Position numbers and translations under genes: made by a program
The notes under the pieces: model-generated
The model's database searches: none
What the model was told of the DNA's origin: nothing
What the model saw: only the letters and a program-made list of their open reading frames with translations
Part shown: piece by piece, positions 30,301 to 42,429 of the stretch
Layout: each line of letters starts with the position of its first letter
How positions within the stretch are numbered: position 1 is the stretch's first letter
NCBI GenBank assembly: GCA_930367215.1
Contig: OV884056.1
Span: 286,670,067-286,734,066, forward strand
Direction of reading: 5' to 3'
Source of the DNA: Pollenia angustigena
Lineage: Eukaryota; Arthropoda; Insecta; Diptera; Polleniidae
DNA: 64,000 nucleotides

Positions 30301-31860
30301 CAGCAGAAGGAAATAGACAGGATGTTTTGGGAATGGCAGGATTGAATGTAACATTTCAGGGAGAGACAAGGAATTTTGAATTTTTGGTGGTACCGACGAT
30401 AAGACAGGACATTATTTGTGGATATTATTTTTGGGTTAATTTTGGACTTAAAATTTCTTTTGGTGGCGTAAACGAAATGGACATTATGGAAGCAGACCTA
30501 GACAAACTTAAACTTACAATCGAACAAAAAAGACGTTTAGACAACGTAATTGCGACGTTTCCAAATTCTGAGACAGAAGGGTTAGGATGTACTACTTTGA
30601 TAGAACATGGCATTGACACAGGGAATGCAAAGCCCATAAAGCAACGGTACTATCCAATTTCTCCTGCCGTCGAGAAACAACTTTGCGGAGAATTGGATAG
30701 AATGATTTCCCTAGGGGTTATAGAGGAAGCTCCGAATTCTTCTTGGTCATTTCCAACTGTTGTCGTGATGAAACCGGGTAAAGTTAGAATGTGTGTTGAC
30801 AGTAGGAAATTGAACTCTGTGACAGTTAAGGACGCATACCCTATACCGAACATTGACGGACTTTTATCGAGACTTCCTCCAGTTCATTGTATTTCAAAAA
30901 TTGATTTGAAAGATGCTTTTTGGCAAATAAAACTGGACGAAAACTCGAAACCAAAGACAGCTTTTACAGTTCCTAATCGGCCGTTGTATCAATTTACAAG
31001 GATGCCGTTTGGACTGTGTAATTCACCGCAAACGTTGTGCAGACTAATGGACAGGGTTATTCCGTACAATTTAAAAACTCATGTTTTTTTTTACCTTGAT
31101 GACCTGTTAGTAGTTTCCCAGACGTTTGACGAACATATGACACACTTAATGGAAGTAGCAACAAATTTAAGAAAAGCTGGTTTGACAATAAATATCAATA
31201 AAAGTAGTTTTGCTCTTAGGAAGGTTAAATACCTTGGTTACGTCGTGGGAAATGGAACTTTACAAGTTGACGAGGACAAGGTTACGGCTATTAGGGACTT
31301 TCCGATACCAAGATCTATTAAGCACTTACGGAGATTTTTAGGCATGACAGGATGTTACCGACGATTTATACAGAATTACTCGACAGTGACTTTTTCATTG
31401 ACAGAACTTCTGACGAAGAAAAGGACATTCGTATGGAACGAGCAGGCTCAGGAAGCTTTTGACCAATTAAAGACAAAACTGACTACTGCGCCTCTGCTTA
31501 TTCACCCCGATTACAATAAACCTTTTATTTTGCAATGCGATGCAAGTACTTGTGGAGTGGGAGCAGTTTTGGCACAAATGGACAAAGACGGCACGGAAAG
31601 ACCAATTCCCTACATGTCTCATAAAATAAATAAGGCTCAGAGAAATGATACAATTACAGAACTCGAATGTTTAGCTGTATTAATGGCAGTAAAAAATTTC
31701 GTTCTTTTATTGAAGGTCAGGAATTCAAAATAGTAACTGACCACGCCAGTTTAAAACGGTTAATGAACCAACGTGATTTATCAGGGCGTTAGCTAGATGG
31801 TTTTTAAAACTGCAAGCCTTCAATTTCGCTATAGCACATCGTAGTGGTAGAGAAAATATA
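30243..31860 (+). pseudogene. Reverse transcriptase and RNase H of gypsy pol
   Basis: The main frame (to 31733) has all RT landmarks: IEEAPNSSWSFPTVVVMK, VRMCVDSRKLNSVTVKDAYP, KIDLKDAFWQIKL, MPFGLCNSPQTLC, the catalytic FFYLDDLLVVS and LGYVVGNG. Next come the connection (HLRRFLGMTGCYRRFI) and RNase H (LQCDASTCGVGAVLAQ, TELECLAVLMAV). A frameshift near 31705 moves the sequence to SFIEGQEFKIVTDHASLKRL. A second at about 31787 leads to LARWFLKLQAFNFAIAHRSG and VPDALSRAHEG. The YLDD and RNase H acids are intact, but the ORF is not translatable as one unit. Confidence 0.92.
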
Positions 31861-33148
31861 GTGCCTGATGCCTTGTCTAGAGCACATGAGGGGAAGAAAA
31901 TGATAGATGCAATTGATTTAGATAACCTTCCGGCAATAGACCTTGACTCGGACGCTTTTAAAAGTGACGAATACATGAAATTACAGGACGATTTTTGGAA
32001 TTCGAATTTACCGGACTTCAGAATTTTGAACGGATATATTTACAAACGGACGGAATTTTCATCTGGTGGGTCTGATGAATCTAATTTGTGGAAATTATAC
32101 GTACCGGCCGAACTAAGGAACGGATTAATTTATTAGGCTCATGACACTGCTCACTCATCCCACGGAGGTATAGCAAAGACTCTAGAAAGAATACGACGAT
32201 ACTTTTATTGGCCAAGACTAGTTACTGACGTAAAAGAATATATTCAAAATTGCGAGTTATGTAAAACATCCAAGACACCGACAAATATTTTGAGACCTCA
32301 ATTGGGACAAATGGTGCGGACCGAACGACCGTTTCAGAGACTCTATGTGGACATTATTGGACCGTTTCCAAGGACGAGGAAAGGACACATCGGGATCCTA
32401 ATTGTACTGGACCATTTTTCGAAATATACGTTTCTTAAACCACTTAAGAAATTTGTATCAAAGGACATTATAGGTTATTTGCGTAACGAAATTTTTATGT
32501 GTTATGGAGTACCCGAAATTTTGGTGTCGGACAACGGTTCGCAATTCAAATCTAAAGATTTTGAGAACTTCTTAGTTAAATTTGGTGTAAAACATATGCT
32601 TACCGCTGTATACAGCCCGCAGGCAAATGCCAGTGAGAGGCTAAACCGTTGTATAAATGAAGCGTTGCGATCATACATTAGGGATCAACGTGAGTTGGAT
32701 ATATACTCAGATAGTATTAATTGTGGTCTCAGAAATAGTATACATCAATCAATCGGCAAAACTCCATATCAAGTAGTGTTTGACTCACGGAAAGGACTAT
32801 AAATTATTGAGAAGGCTCAATCTTTTGGCAGAGACGAATTTTGAAATCGAACGGCAGGACAACTTTACACTAATACGGGACAAAGTCAAGGAATTGTTGA
32901 GGAGGGCGTACGATAAAAACGCTCGGGTCTATAATCTGCGTTCTCGGACAAGGGACTTCGCCATAGGACAAACAGTAACGAGACGAAATTTTGTGCAAAG
33001 CTCTAAGATTGCCTACTTTAACTCTAAACTTGCTCCGGTAGGTATACGAGCTAAAGTTTTGCGCAAAATAGGACAACTTAATTTTGAATTACAGGACTTA
33101 GACGGCGGTGGCACTGGAATATACCACGCTAAGGACATTTGGACTTAA
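31861..33148 (+). pseudogene. Integrase of gypsy pol (stop and frameshift)
   Basis: After PDALSRAHEG a linker runs to an in-frame TAG at 32134, just before the zinc-binding HDTAHSSHGG...CELCKTSK. The catalytic core follows with D in LYVDIIGPF, D in LVSDNGSQF and E in PQANASERLNR, all present. Another frameshift at about 32790 moves the C-terminal domain (DKNARVYNLRSRTRDFAIGQ, ending YHAKDIWT) to a new frame. The stop at 33146-33148 is about 110 bases before the 3' LTR. Confidence 0.9.
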
Positions 33149-33258
33149 GGACTGAATACTGTGGGATGGTCTTGCCGTTTTACAGATCCAGTTATAGATA
33201 TGCTTTAGCATATCGAGAAGCTGTACCTGTTTTGTGAGGGCAATGTTTGGATAAAAAA

Positions 33259-35115
33259 TGTTTGCTAGGCTACAAATAATATTATGTGTAATTTTCAAAA
33301 AGGCTAAACAGGCATTGAAAATTTTGTTTTTCAAAATTTTTCATATGTAAGAAAATTTATTTAAATAAGAAAAATTTGAACACGAAAACGGTTGCTTGTA
33401 AGTACCGGAATTTTTTTTAAAGATAGAATTAATTATAGATAATAAAGGAACTTATATCGGGATCTTAATACATAAAAAGATAAGGATTTTGCTTGGCAGG
33501 ATAATTTTATTTAAAAAGATAAAGGGTTCGAGCCCCAGCCACGTCAAGAATGAAAGATTATCAATAACAATTTTAATTAATTTTCATGTTGTAAAATTCC
33601 TTTCTTCACAAAAATAATTTAATGAAAATTAAATTTCATGAACTTAAGCCTAATTAAAAATATTAAAAATTTGGGTTAAAAACCATAAATAGTTCAACAA
33701 AATAACCACAATACTAATTATTGTTAAAGCTAAGGCACGAGCTCTATGTGTACATTTGTCCTTCAAGTTGTGCTGAAAATGGTCAACAGAAAAGAGAAAG
33801 ACGAAATGAAAAAACAAAAAAATGTACTTGGACTTCAAGAAAAATTCTTGACAAAAGTACGAAAAAACAGAAGTAAGGAAAAAACATGTAAAATCAATTA
33901 AAATGGATAATCATTCAGGAAAGCAAATTTCGATCTACCAAATGTTAGAATACAATTTGGTTTAAGGATTGATGTTTGACTATTGACGTCAGCAGTCGTC
34001 GATGGCTGCGAGTGTAAGACGGCAAATCCATCTGAGGAGATTGAGTGGTTGCAATCGAAACATGTCATGGTAACCTGCCGGCCGGGGTTCGAGCCCCAGC
34101 CACGTCAAGAATGAAAGATTATCAATAACAATTTTAATTGATTTTCATGTTGTAAAATTCCTTTCTTCATAAAAATAATTTAATGAAAAATTAAATTTCA
34201 TGAACTTAAGCCTAATTAAAAATATTAAAAATTTGGATTTTGAGGTAAGTTTATTGAGATTTTTTGTTGTTTTTGTTGTGATTAACTTTTATAATGTTAT
34301 ATAGGAGAAAATCTCCTGAAATTCAAATTGAGCAAGCAAGATTTTGCTGTCTAAATCATTTATCTCAATTTGTGACTGTTAAAGACATTTATATCTGGAA
34401 AGAGACAATATCGAATTTATCAATTTTCCGCCTAGTTCCTGATATTACTCTTACGAATTGAAATTTTTACCGGATATATACATATATTAACCCTGCTGAA
34501 TCTTAACTCATCTTATACTAAAGCTTAACTCGAGCTTATATTAATTTTTCTTAAACCCAACTAAATATTGACTTAAGTTTTCTTTGCTTAACTAACTATC
34601 ATCTTAACTTAATTTTTCTTTTCTTAAATCTAAATTTTGTTATTTTAAATCAAACTTAATTTTTCTTTTTCTTAAACTTAACTTAAACGTAAATTTTTTT
34701 TATCAATATTAAAATATTTTTTTTGTTTTTTCTCACCTTAATTTAACTTATATCAATTAATTTTCTAAAGATCTGATTTAAAATCCAGTTTTTCTTTAAT
34801 TGACGTTTTTTTTTCTCTAATCTTATTTAAATTTAACGAAAATAACTAGATAAAATATGTAAATTTTTATTTATACAAATACATTTTTTTTGCCACACTT
34901 ACACAATACCTATATTATTACACATTGACATTCACTTACATACATTTAACATTTACAATTAACAAAATTTTGAATATACATATAATCTAAATTGTTAGTA
35001 AGATAATTCGAAATCTACGATAACAAGTAAATTCAACATCACATCAGGCCTGCTGTCATCGTTGGATAAAACTTGGTGAGTTCTAAAATATTGTTATTAT
35101 TTTTATTATATTTTT
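33259..35115 (+). repeat. 3' LTR of gypsy element
   Basis: Copy of 25796-27652, preceded by a GGATAAAAAA purine tract. It contains the same tRNA-like segment (33986-34230). Confidence 0.8.
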
Positions 35116-37120
35116 CTTTTGGATTATCTTAAAATATTTTTCGGTTTTCATTTTAATAATTTGGAATTTACATGTTATTAGCATAAAATGTTAATAACAT
35201 TTGGGAAACAACCCTTAATTTAATTTCTATTTCGAGTGTTCAAAATTTAACACTACACTACATAACAAAAATCAGAATACACATTTACATTATTATTTAT
35301 ATTATTAAAGTATTTAAAAATATGTTTGAATATAGTTTAAATAAATGTTTCCTAATTGTGCGTTAATTATAATGACGTTTAACTAATTTCTTATTTTCCG
35401 TTAAATTCCATGAAAAGTTAATCAACAGTTAGTTAAGGTAGTGATAGGGCTATCTAAGGATTGAGCGGTACGATAGCATGGCTGGGAGGGTTATGACCAT
35501 AGGGAAGTTTTACCATCTTCTTCCTCGTACTAATTTCAGATCTGGTTACTTTTCTTTTCTATCTTTTAATTTTTATTTTCCCACAGTTAACACTGGTTAC
35601 TTTTAGCTACCTTTTAAATTTAGTTTTTAGCGGTTTTCAACCAGTCTTAAGGGAGACAAGAACACCACCCCATTGCCCTGAGCACGGTCGGAAGAATAGG
35701 TAGCGATGGTCTCCCAAGAGACAGGGCCGACTGCAGTATGGACCGTTAGGGCCGAGTGCAGTATGGACCATTACATAATTTGAACTCTTCCTTAGATTAC
35801 AGACCATGTAAGAAATTTTTTTTTGGAATACTTTTTATCAAATATCACCTCTTTTCAGGAAGATAATATTAAACAAGACATACAATAAAACATTCTCAAA
35901 AATAAGAAATTACGTTTGCACAACTTTGCAGTCTGATTGTTCATCTAAGAGCGGGTTTTTTACTTAGAGTTTAAACGAGAATCAATAGTAAGATTTGTTA
36001 ATCTTATAATAAAATTAATCTAGCCTTAATCCTCTTTGGCGTTTTTGAGTGAAAGATTAAAGCTTTAAGCATTGCCATATGAATTGACAATACTTTTATT
36101 TATAAGTATGGCAGTTTAAAACAAATGCCAAAAATTGTCATCAAATTACTGTTCTTAACGCGAAAAAGAAGAAGAAAAGGCAAGAATTTTGTATTGTGTT
36201 ATATAATTTTATATATTTATAAATAAACGAAATCGAAAAAGAAGCAATATTTTATCTTACGAGGTGGAATATTTAATAAACCTTTAAATAAAATAGAATA
36301 AAAAATATTTCCTTTTATAAGCTGTTTGTACTTTCGAAAATTCTATCGCAAGTTTAAACCGCCAACTTTGGGCGTTTAAACTTGGAAACAAAATGAAATA
36401 ATCGACTACCCAAAAACGAATTTCAAAGATAAGTTCTAATTTAATCGCTGATCTTTATGTCAAAAACTGGCTCTAAGTGAACAAATTTATGGGTAAATTT
36501 ATAAAATTAGTAAAATCTAAAAATTTCTCTATAACAATATATAATAATAATCAGCTTTTAATAACTTTTAAATTTTCGGTCACGGTGGACCTTTTGACGG
36601 ATATGCCCATATATAATTGAAGAACAATGTAGATTAAGGGCAATACATGATATAATTACATTGGTGCACAGAAGAAATAAAAATAGATTTTGTTGGTGTG
36701 TATAAAAAGTGCTTTATATGTACATGGCAGGGGTATGAAAGTAGTACAATAACGAAAATTTTAGTGTTCTTGAAAATCCGCAATACACAGACTAAAAATT
36801 TTAAAAGTTGGTTTATTTTCACAATCAACCTGTAACGGTTGGCGTAAAAGCCTGTGTTGTTTTTTGTTATAGGTTAAAGTAAAACACAAACTGTGTAATA
36901 TTCAAAAAACGACTTAGGCGTTTACGCCAATGCAAACCATAATCAGGCTGAGTATAACATCATAAGGATAACCTTGGAAATTTAAAATCTGTGTACCACA
37001 AAGGGAAACATTTTGTAATCTTGGTACTACTAGTTATATTGATGATTGTCAAAGCATGAGCTTTATTTATAAAAAAATAATATTTAATACAATAATTTTT
37101 AATTATTTTTTTTTTTTGTA
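35116..37120. other. No gene recognised; contains a GC-richer block
   Basis: Mostly AT-rich. 35440-35775 is visibly richer in G and C (GGATTGAGCGGTACGATAGC, CACGGTCGGAAGAATAGG) and ends in a 25-base tandem, GGGCCGACTGCAGTATGGACC at 35724 and GGGCCGAGTGCAGTATGGACC at 35749. A weak inverted pair, GGTTGGCGTAAAAGCCT and AGGCGTTTACGCCAATGC, lies at 36837-36942. Confidence 0.5.
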
Positions 37121-37128
37121 GTACGTAC

Positions 37129-37223
37129 TAGGGTATTCTTTTAATCGGGCTTAATTAATCGAGGTTTTGGTTTAATCGGTTAATAATTTATAACGATTAA
37201 CGGTTAACCGAATGAATACCCTA
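37129..37223. mobile_element. Minimal 95-bp hAT MITE
   Basis: The ends are TAGGGTATTC and GAATACCCTA, with AATCGG/CGATTAA subterminal repeats. The 8-bp duplication is GTACGTAC and GTACTTAC (7 of 8). The same family as the 1830-bp element at 59546-61375. Confidence 0.9.
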
Positions 37224-37231
37224 GTACTTAC

Positions 37232-39905
37232 TGGGGATGCCAAACGGTAAATCCCGAATTGATAAATCCCGAATCCCTGGATTTATTTTTATTAATCCCG
37301 GGATTTTTCATATATCATCTTTTTAGTACAAAAATGTTCGTTTTTATTGAATTTGTATACTCTATACAAAAAAAAAATTATTAAAAATTATATTTCAGTT
37401 GTATTTTTTATTTTTATAATTCTTATTTTTCTTTTTTTAAAATACATATTATTTATGGGCATTTCCCTAGGATGGTCTACCAGGATGAAAAAATAAAATG
37501 TTGTTATCATCGTCTCTTATTGCCTATTATTAGAAAAAATGTATGTTCTTATAAAAGAATGGTTTCCTAGCATATCTGAGCTGTTTTACTTAAGGAAATT
37601 GTGCTGGAAACTGGAAAATTTTATAATTTACTGTATTTTCTACTTCTAAAGACATTTACAATCAATTGTAAAAAGAGTGTTAAGTTTTTTTGTTAAGGAA
37701 ATTTGAAGACATTTATGGGAAAATGCGTGGTGATAATAAAAATCGTACGTTCGCAATCCGTACGTTCGCGACCCGTACATAAGCCAATTAAATAAAAACC
37801 AAGAGAAATATTTTATTTTATAAATACTGGATGGATCCCTACATTAATACACTTTTAAAATAAATTAATCACTTTTGAATATTCCGTTCCATTGCGCAGA
37901 TTTTTACATTTCACTACTGTCAGCCGAAGTTGACTTCTATTTTGCGTACGTTCGTGACCACACGTTTATAACTCTTTTTATGAAAAACTTTAACTCGATG
38001 AAATCCATCTTTTGTACTTAACATAGAGCTACCCAAATGCTATCGAAATCAAAAAAAAATGCTAGGAAAAGTTTTGTTTTCTATATTATTTGTACATCAA
38101 AAGCGTACGAAATACCCATATATAATACCTTTTGAAAATTCATTAATAAATAAAAAGTGTTGTTTATTTAAAAGAAATCCCGAAAAATCCCGGGTTCCAG
38201 AAATCCCGGAATTTTCTAAAATCTATCCCGATTGGCATACCCTTAAAAATATTCTATTTCGAAATCTTAGAAATTATCAATAAAGCTTTACAATTATTAA
38301 ATATTATCGTTTTTATACATATGGGCAGTTCTCAATGTTCTATTGTGTCATATTGGTTGTATTTGCTACAATTTTATGAATGTCACATTAATAGAATTAT
38401 AGCATATGGGCATTTTCTGGGGTCACGATCGTACGTTCGTACACTTTAAATCTACAAATAATATAGAAAATAAAACTTTTCCTAGAATTTTTTTTTTGCG
38501 ATTCGAAAGCATTTGGGTAGCTCTATGTTTAGTGCAAAAGATGGATTTCATCGGGTTTAAGTTTTCATAATAAGAGTTATAAGCATGTGGTCACGAACGT
38601 ACGCAAAATAGAAGACAACTTTGGCTGACGGTAGTGAAATGTTAAAATCTGCAAAATGGAACGGAATATTCAAAAGTGATTTATTTACACAATTGGAGTA
38701 TTCACAAGGTGTGATATCATGTTATATTGTCATAATGTTCTAACATTTTACAATGGTTTAAAAATATTGTTGTTGCTTTGTAAACAAAAAGTGTCTTAAA
38801 TTAATAGAACGTTGCTTGCTATGTTTATTGTGCTGTCGTAATTAATCAGAAGAGACCAGAGCTGAGCGGCTGAGCTGTATCGCGTTAGTTCTTGTAGCCG
38901 TCGCCGTTGATGGTATAATTTTATCCGGTTAACATCAAAACTTGACCTGCGGCTAGCAATTTTTGCAAGAAATCACTTGCGGCGTCAAATAAGATCGGCA
39001 TATGACTCTGCTGTTTGGTAAACAAACGAAATAAAATTTATTTCTGATTTGCATCTGCAAAATGGGAAATAGTCAGGTAAAATCTAATTTAATTTATTAA
39101 TTCATGGAAAAGAACTAAAAAATATTTTGATGTTAGTTAATTATTTATTTTTTATATTTGTTTTAAATCAGCTGATTTAAATTCAAAATAACATACTAAA
39201 TTATGTGGGGTTGTTCACAACAGTCGTATTTTTTCATGTTATTATTTTAAGACATATGCCTTTATGACACCTTGTGAATCCCCCAAATAAAATATCTATA
39301 TTGTTTTTTGTTAATTTGGTTTAAGTACCGGTCGCGAACGTACATAAATTTTTTATTATTATCACCATGCATTTTCTTACAATTTCCTTAACAAAAAATT
39401 TAATACTCAATTTACAATTGGTTGTAGTGGAGAGATTATGAAGAAAGAGTGCAAACATAACATATTTTTTGCATGTAAAATAATTATATAAAAATGTGAT
39501 TAGAAGTAGCCTAGAAAGCAAATATAAAATTTTCCAGTTTCCAGCCCAATTTCCTCAAGGAGACGCTAACGAAGTAGCAGGTTAAATGCTAGTTTAATAT
39601 AAATTTCGTATTCGTTTAATGTACAACTTGGCCAAATCAATTTTCGAATTTGAATTCCTTACATTCTTTTACCTTTAAATTTTGACGACCTTTAAATTAT
39701 GCCGCCCTTAGCCCGGGCCTCACGGGCCTAGGCGTAAATCCACCACTGATTCTATTCTATTCTATTATAAAAATATAGACTTTTTATAATAATAAACAAT
39801 AAAAGACGATGATTATCAACATTTTATGTTTCCATCCTGGTTGACCATTCTGTGAAAATGCCCCTATACAACCAATATGACACAATAGAATACCTTGTAA
39901 ATTGA
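37232..39905. repeat. Nested inverted-repeat complex
   Basis: Three inverted pairs are visible. GGGATGCCAAACGG with AAATCCCG (37234) pairs with ATCCCGATTGGCATACCC (to 38244). 37840-38098 pairs with 38448-38690 (TTGCGTACGTTCGTGACCAC against GTGGTCACGAACGTACGCAA). 37450-37770 pairs with 39350-39850 (GTCTACCAGGATGAAA against TTTCCATCCTGGTTGACC). Pieces of the third pair also occur inside 59546-61375. No coding capacity. Confidence 0.75.
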
Positions 39906-39921
39906 CTAATAGAATATACAT

Positions 39922-40354
39922 TAGGGTGGGTCGATTAAGCAATCGATATCGCCATCGTTTTAAGCGTTCAATTTTACCTTGGATAGGATATATGTATTTA
40001 AAAAATTTGAAATCGGCGAATTTTTTTTTTTAACATACATAAGTACTGAAAAAAAACCTTAAACATTAAGGCGTAAAAAAAGATCGGGTTTTCGACAAAA
40101 ACTCTAAGAAAAACATTTTTTTGGAAAAAATGGCAATCGCCATCGTTTTAAGCGCACAATTTCACCTTGGAAAATTAATATTAAAAAAAAATTAAATCAG
40201 CCGAATTTTTTCATACCTAAAAATTTAAATTTGGGCGCCTCGAAAATGATTTTTTTCATATGTCGCAGTGGAACTTTTCCTCATTCCAAAAGTTATCGAT
40301 AAAACGAGGGAACAATATCGACAAATTTTCGTCCTTACAAATCGGCCCACCCTA
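39922..40354. mobile_element. 433-bp hAT-type MITE
   Basis: The terminal inverted repeats are TAGGGTGGGTCGATT and AATCGGCCCACCCTA. The 8-bp duplication is ATATACAT (39914-39921) and ATATTCAT (40355-40362), 7 of 8. An internal CAATCGCCATCGTTTTAAGC phrase is duplicated (39954, 40134). Confidence 0.85.
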
Positions 40355-40379
40355 ATATTCATATTAGAATAATTTCTGA

Positions 40380-40620
40380 AAAAATATCACGACTCTCTTC
40401 GGTTGTGTGCAAATTAAAATGCTTTACGGAATGCGGCTTTATATGGGGCCTATGGCAAATTCTGAGTCGACTATCACAAAAGCCTTTAAGATCAAATTTC
40501 ATCACAACATCATTTTTTGTTTTAGACGTATTAAAGTGTTTTCCATGAGTGGACTTTATATCGCACCTATGGTAAAATAATGACTGATGATCACAAAATT
40601 ACATGGTGTTATTTCAATTA
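40380..40620. repeat. Diverged modular repeat
   Basis: Repeating phrases such as GGGGCCTATGGCAAATTCTG and GCACCTATGGTAAAATAATG recur at about 130-base spacing. The same style appears at 42480-43160 (GGCCTATGGCAAATAATGCA). Confidence 0.5.
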
Positions 40621-41070
40621 TACATTTTAATTCATTCAATAAAAAGTTTAATTCAATTTAACAAATAATATGATTGCTCAATTCACTTAATTGATCAAAT
40701 ATTTTTTATTTTTTTTTTAAATTACCTGAGGTAATTAAATAAATAAAGTTAATTTTGTTAAATTCGATTTTATTTTAGCTAATACGGCCTTAAGTTGTAC
40801 AGTAGTTTTGACTAAGCTGCCTTTTACAGTATTTTTCGTTTAGCTGCACATTCAAGTTTGCACGAAAATTCGTGCAGGTACGCAAAATATTCTCTTACGC
40901 AGTATTCACTTAGCAGCATAAATAATGCTGCTAAAGGAATTCACTTACCTGAATATATGTGCACTTATGTAAAATTTGTTTCTTATTACAAAAATAGATT
41001 TAGTCATGCATTCATTATTTTCAACAAATTTTTTAATACAGTTTTAAATTTAATATTAATATATGTATAT

Positions 41071-42421
41071 TAGAGCGACTCAAGTTGTATGGAAGCAAAA
41101 TTCGTGCTCGATGTACCCTCCTAAAAATGAACCTTGGACTTTTTTAAGATGACATTTTGAATATTTCGGCTCCAGCTTTCACCTCTCGTGAGCTGGACTA
41201 GTTTAAAAAAGGGTATATTTTTGTATGTTTTGTTAATTTGAGAATCTGTTTCCTTATTAACTTATACAAATTGAGTATGGTAAGAAAGGTTTTTTTAAGG
41301 CGCATCCAACTGTATATACAATTTGTCCAAGGACGATCATCCATGTCCTTTTTTTTAAGGATTTTCTGTAAAACAAACGTTTTTGAATTTTTTGTTCGGG
41401 GTTGTTTGTAATAATAGTGCCAAATTAACATATTTTAATCTTTAGTCGATTTAATTAAATACGTGACTCAGCTTTTTTTCGAAATTCGTGCTAGTTCGTG
41501 TTTTGGCAAAAATGCAATGGGGTGGTAACCCTTCGTTTTAAATAGGGCAATATGGGTATCAAATTTTATCTTTTGACAAGTATATCATCTTTGTATGTAA
41601 ATAGTTTAGATTTTTGCAAATTATATGCATTTTACACGATGTTCTGGAATATATATAAATGCAATTTTGTAGTAACTCTAATATGATAGCGGATTTAGTT
41701 TCTAGATCATGTATGGATGAAAATAGGACTTAAGAAGGAAAAAAAGAAATGATCCACGACTTGAATTTTTTTTTTAATTTGCGAAAAAAAATATGCCGCT
41801 AAAAGTCGTGGATATTTCTTTTTTTCTTTCATCAGTCCTATTTTCATCCATACATGATCTAGAAACTACAGAACTATAGAACAGAGCACCGTGTAAAATG
41901 CATCTAATTTGCAAAAATCTAAACTATTTACATACAAAGATGATATGCTTGCCAAAAGATAAAATTTGATACCCATATTGCTTTATTTAAAACGAAGGGT
42001 TACCACCCCATTGCAATTTTGCCAAAACACGAACCAGCACGAATTTAAAAAAAAGCTGAGACACATATTTAATTAAATCGACTAAAGTTTAAAATATGTT
42101 AATTTGGCACTTTTATTACAAACAACCCCGAACAAAAAATTCAAAAACTGTTTTTTTTTACAGAAAATCCTTAAAAAAAAAGGACATGGATGATCGTCCT
42201 TGGACAAATTGTATATACAGTTGGATGCGCCTGAAAAAACCCTTTCTTACCATACCCAAATTGTATAAGTACAAAACATACAAAAATATACCCTTTTTTA
42301 AACTGGTCAAGCACACGAGAGGTCAAAGCTAGAGCCGAAAAATTTAAAAAGTCATCTTAAAAAAGTCCAAGGTTCATTTTTAGGAGGGTACATCGAGCAC
42401 TTTTTTTGGTGAGTTGCTCTA
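41071..42421. mobile_element. 1351-bp hAT foldback element with about 640-bp arms
   Basis: It begins TAGAGCGACTCA, ends GAGTTGCTCTA, and is flanked by a perfect 8-bp duplication, ATGTATAT (41063-41070, 42422-42429). The two halves are inverted copies almost end to end; both encode the same 45-residue peptide on opposite strands (GCGCATCCAACTGTATATAC and its complement). The centre is about 41700-41830. No transposase. Confidence 0.92.
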
Positions 42422-42429
42422 ATGTATAT

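Larger units (their letters stand above)
25796..35115 (+). mobile_element. Ty3/gypsy retrotransposon with very long LTRs, degenerate
   Basis: Two repeats of about 1857 bases (25796-27652, 33259-35115), both starting TGTTTGCTAGGCTAC, flank gag and pol. The pol order is protease, RT, RNase H, integrase, so it is Ty3/gypsy. The RT sequence and LTR length resemble the Osvaldo/Ulysses group. No env is seen. The LTRs look about 99 percent alike by eye, but gag and pol carry about five frameshifts plus one in-frame stop. No convincing target duplication was found, and LTR ends are approximate because the outer homology does not stop at a CA. Confidence 0.85.

Noticed and set aside
41198..42332. Inverted duplicate open frames encoding the same peptide
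   Set aside because: A consequence of the foldback arms; the peptide differs by frameshift between arms and has no known motif.
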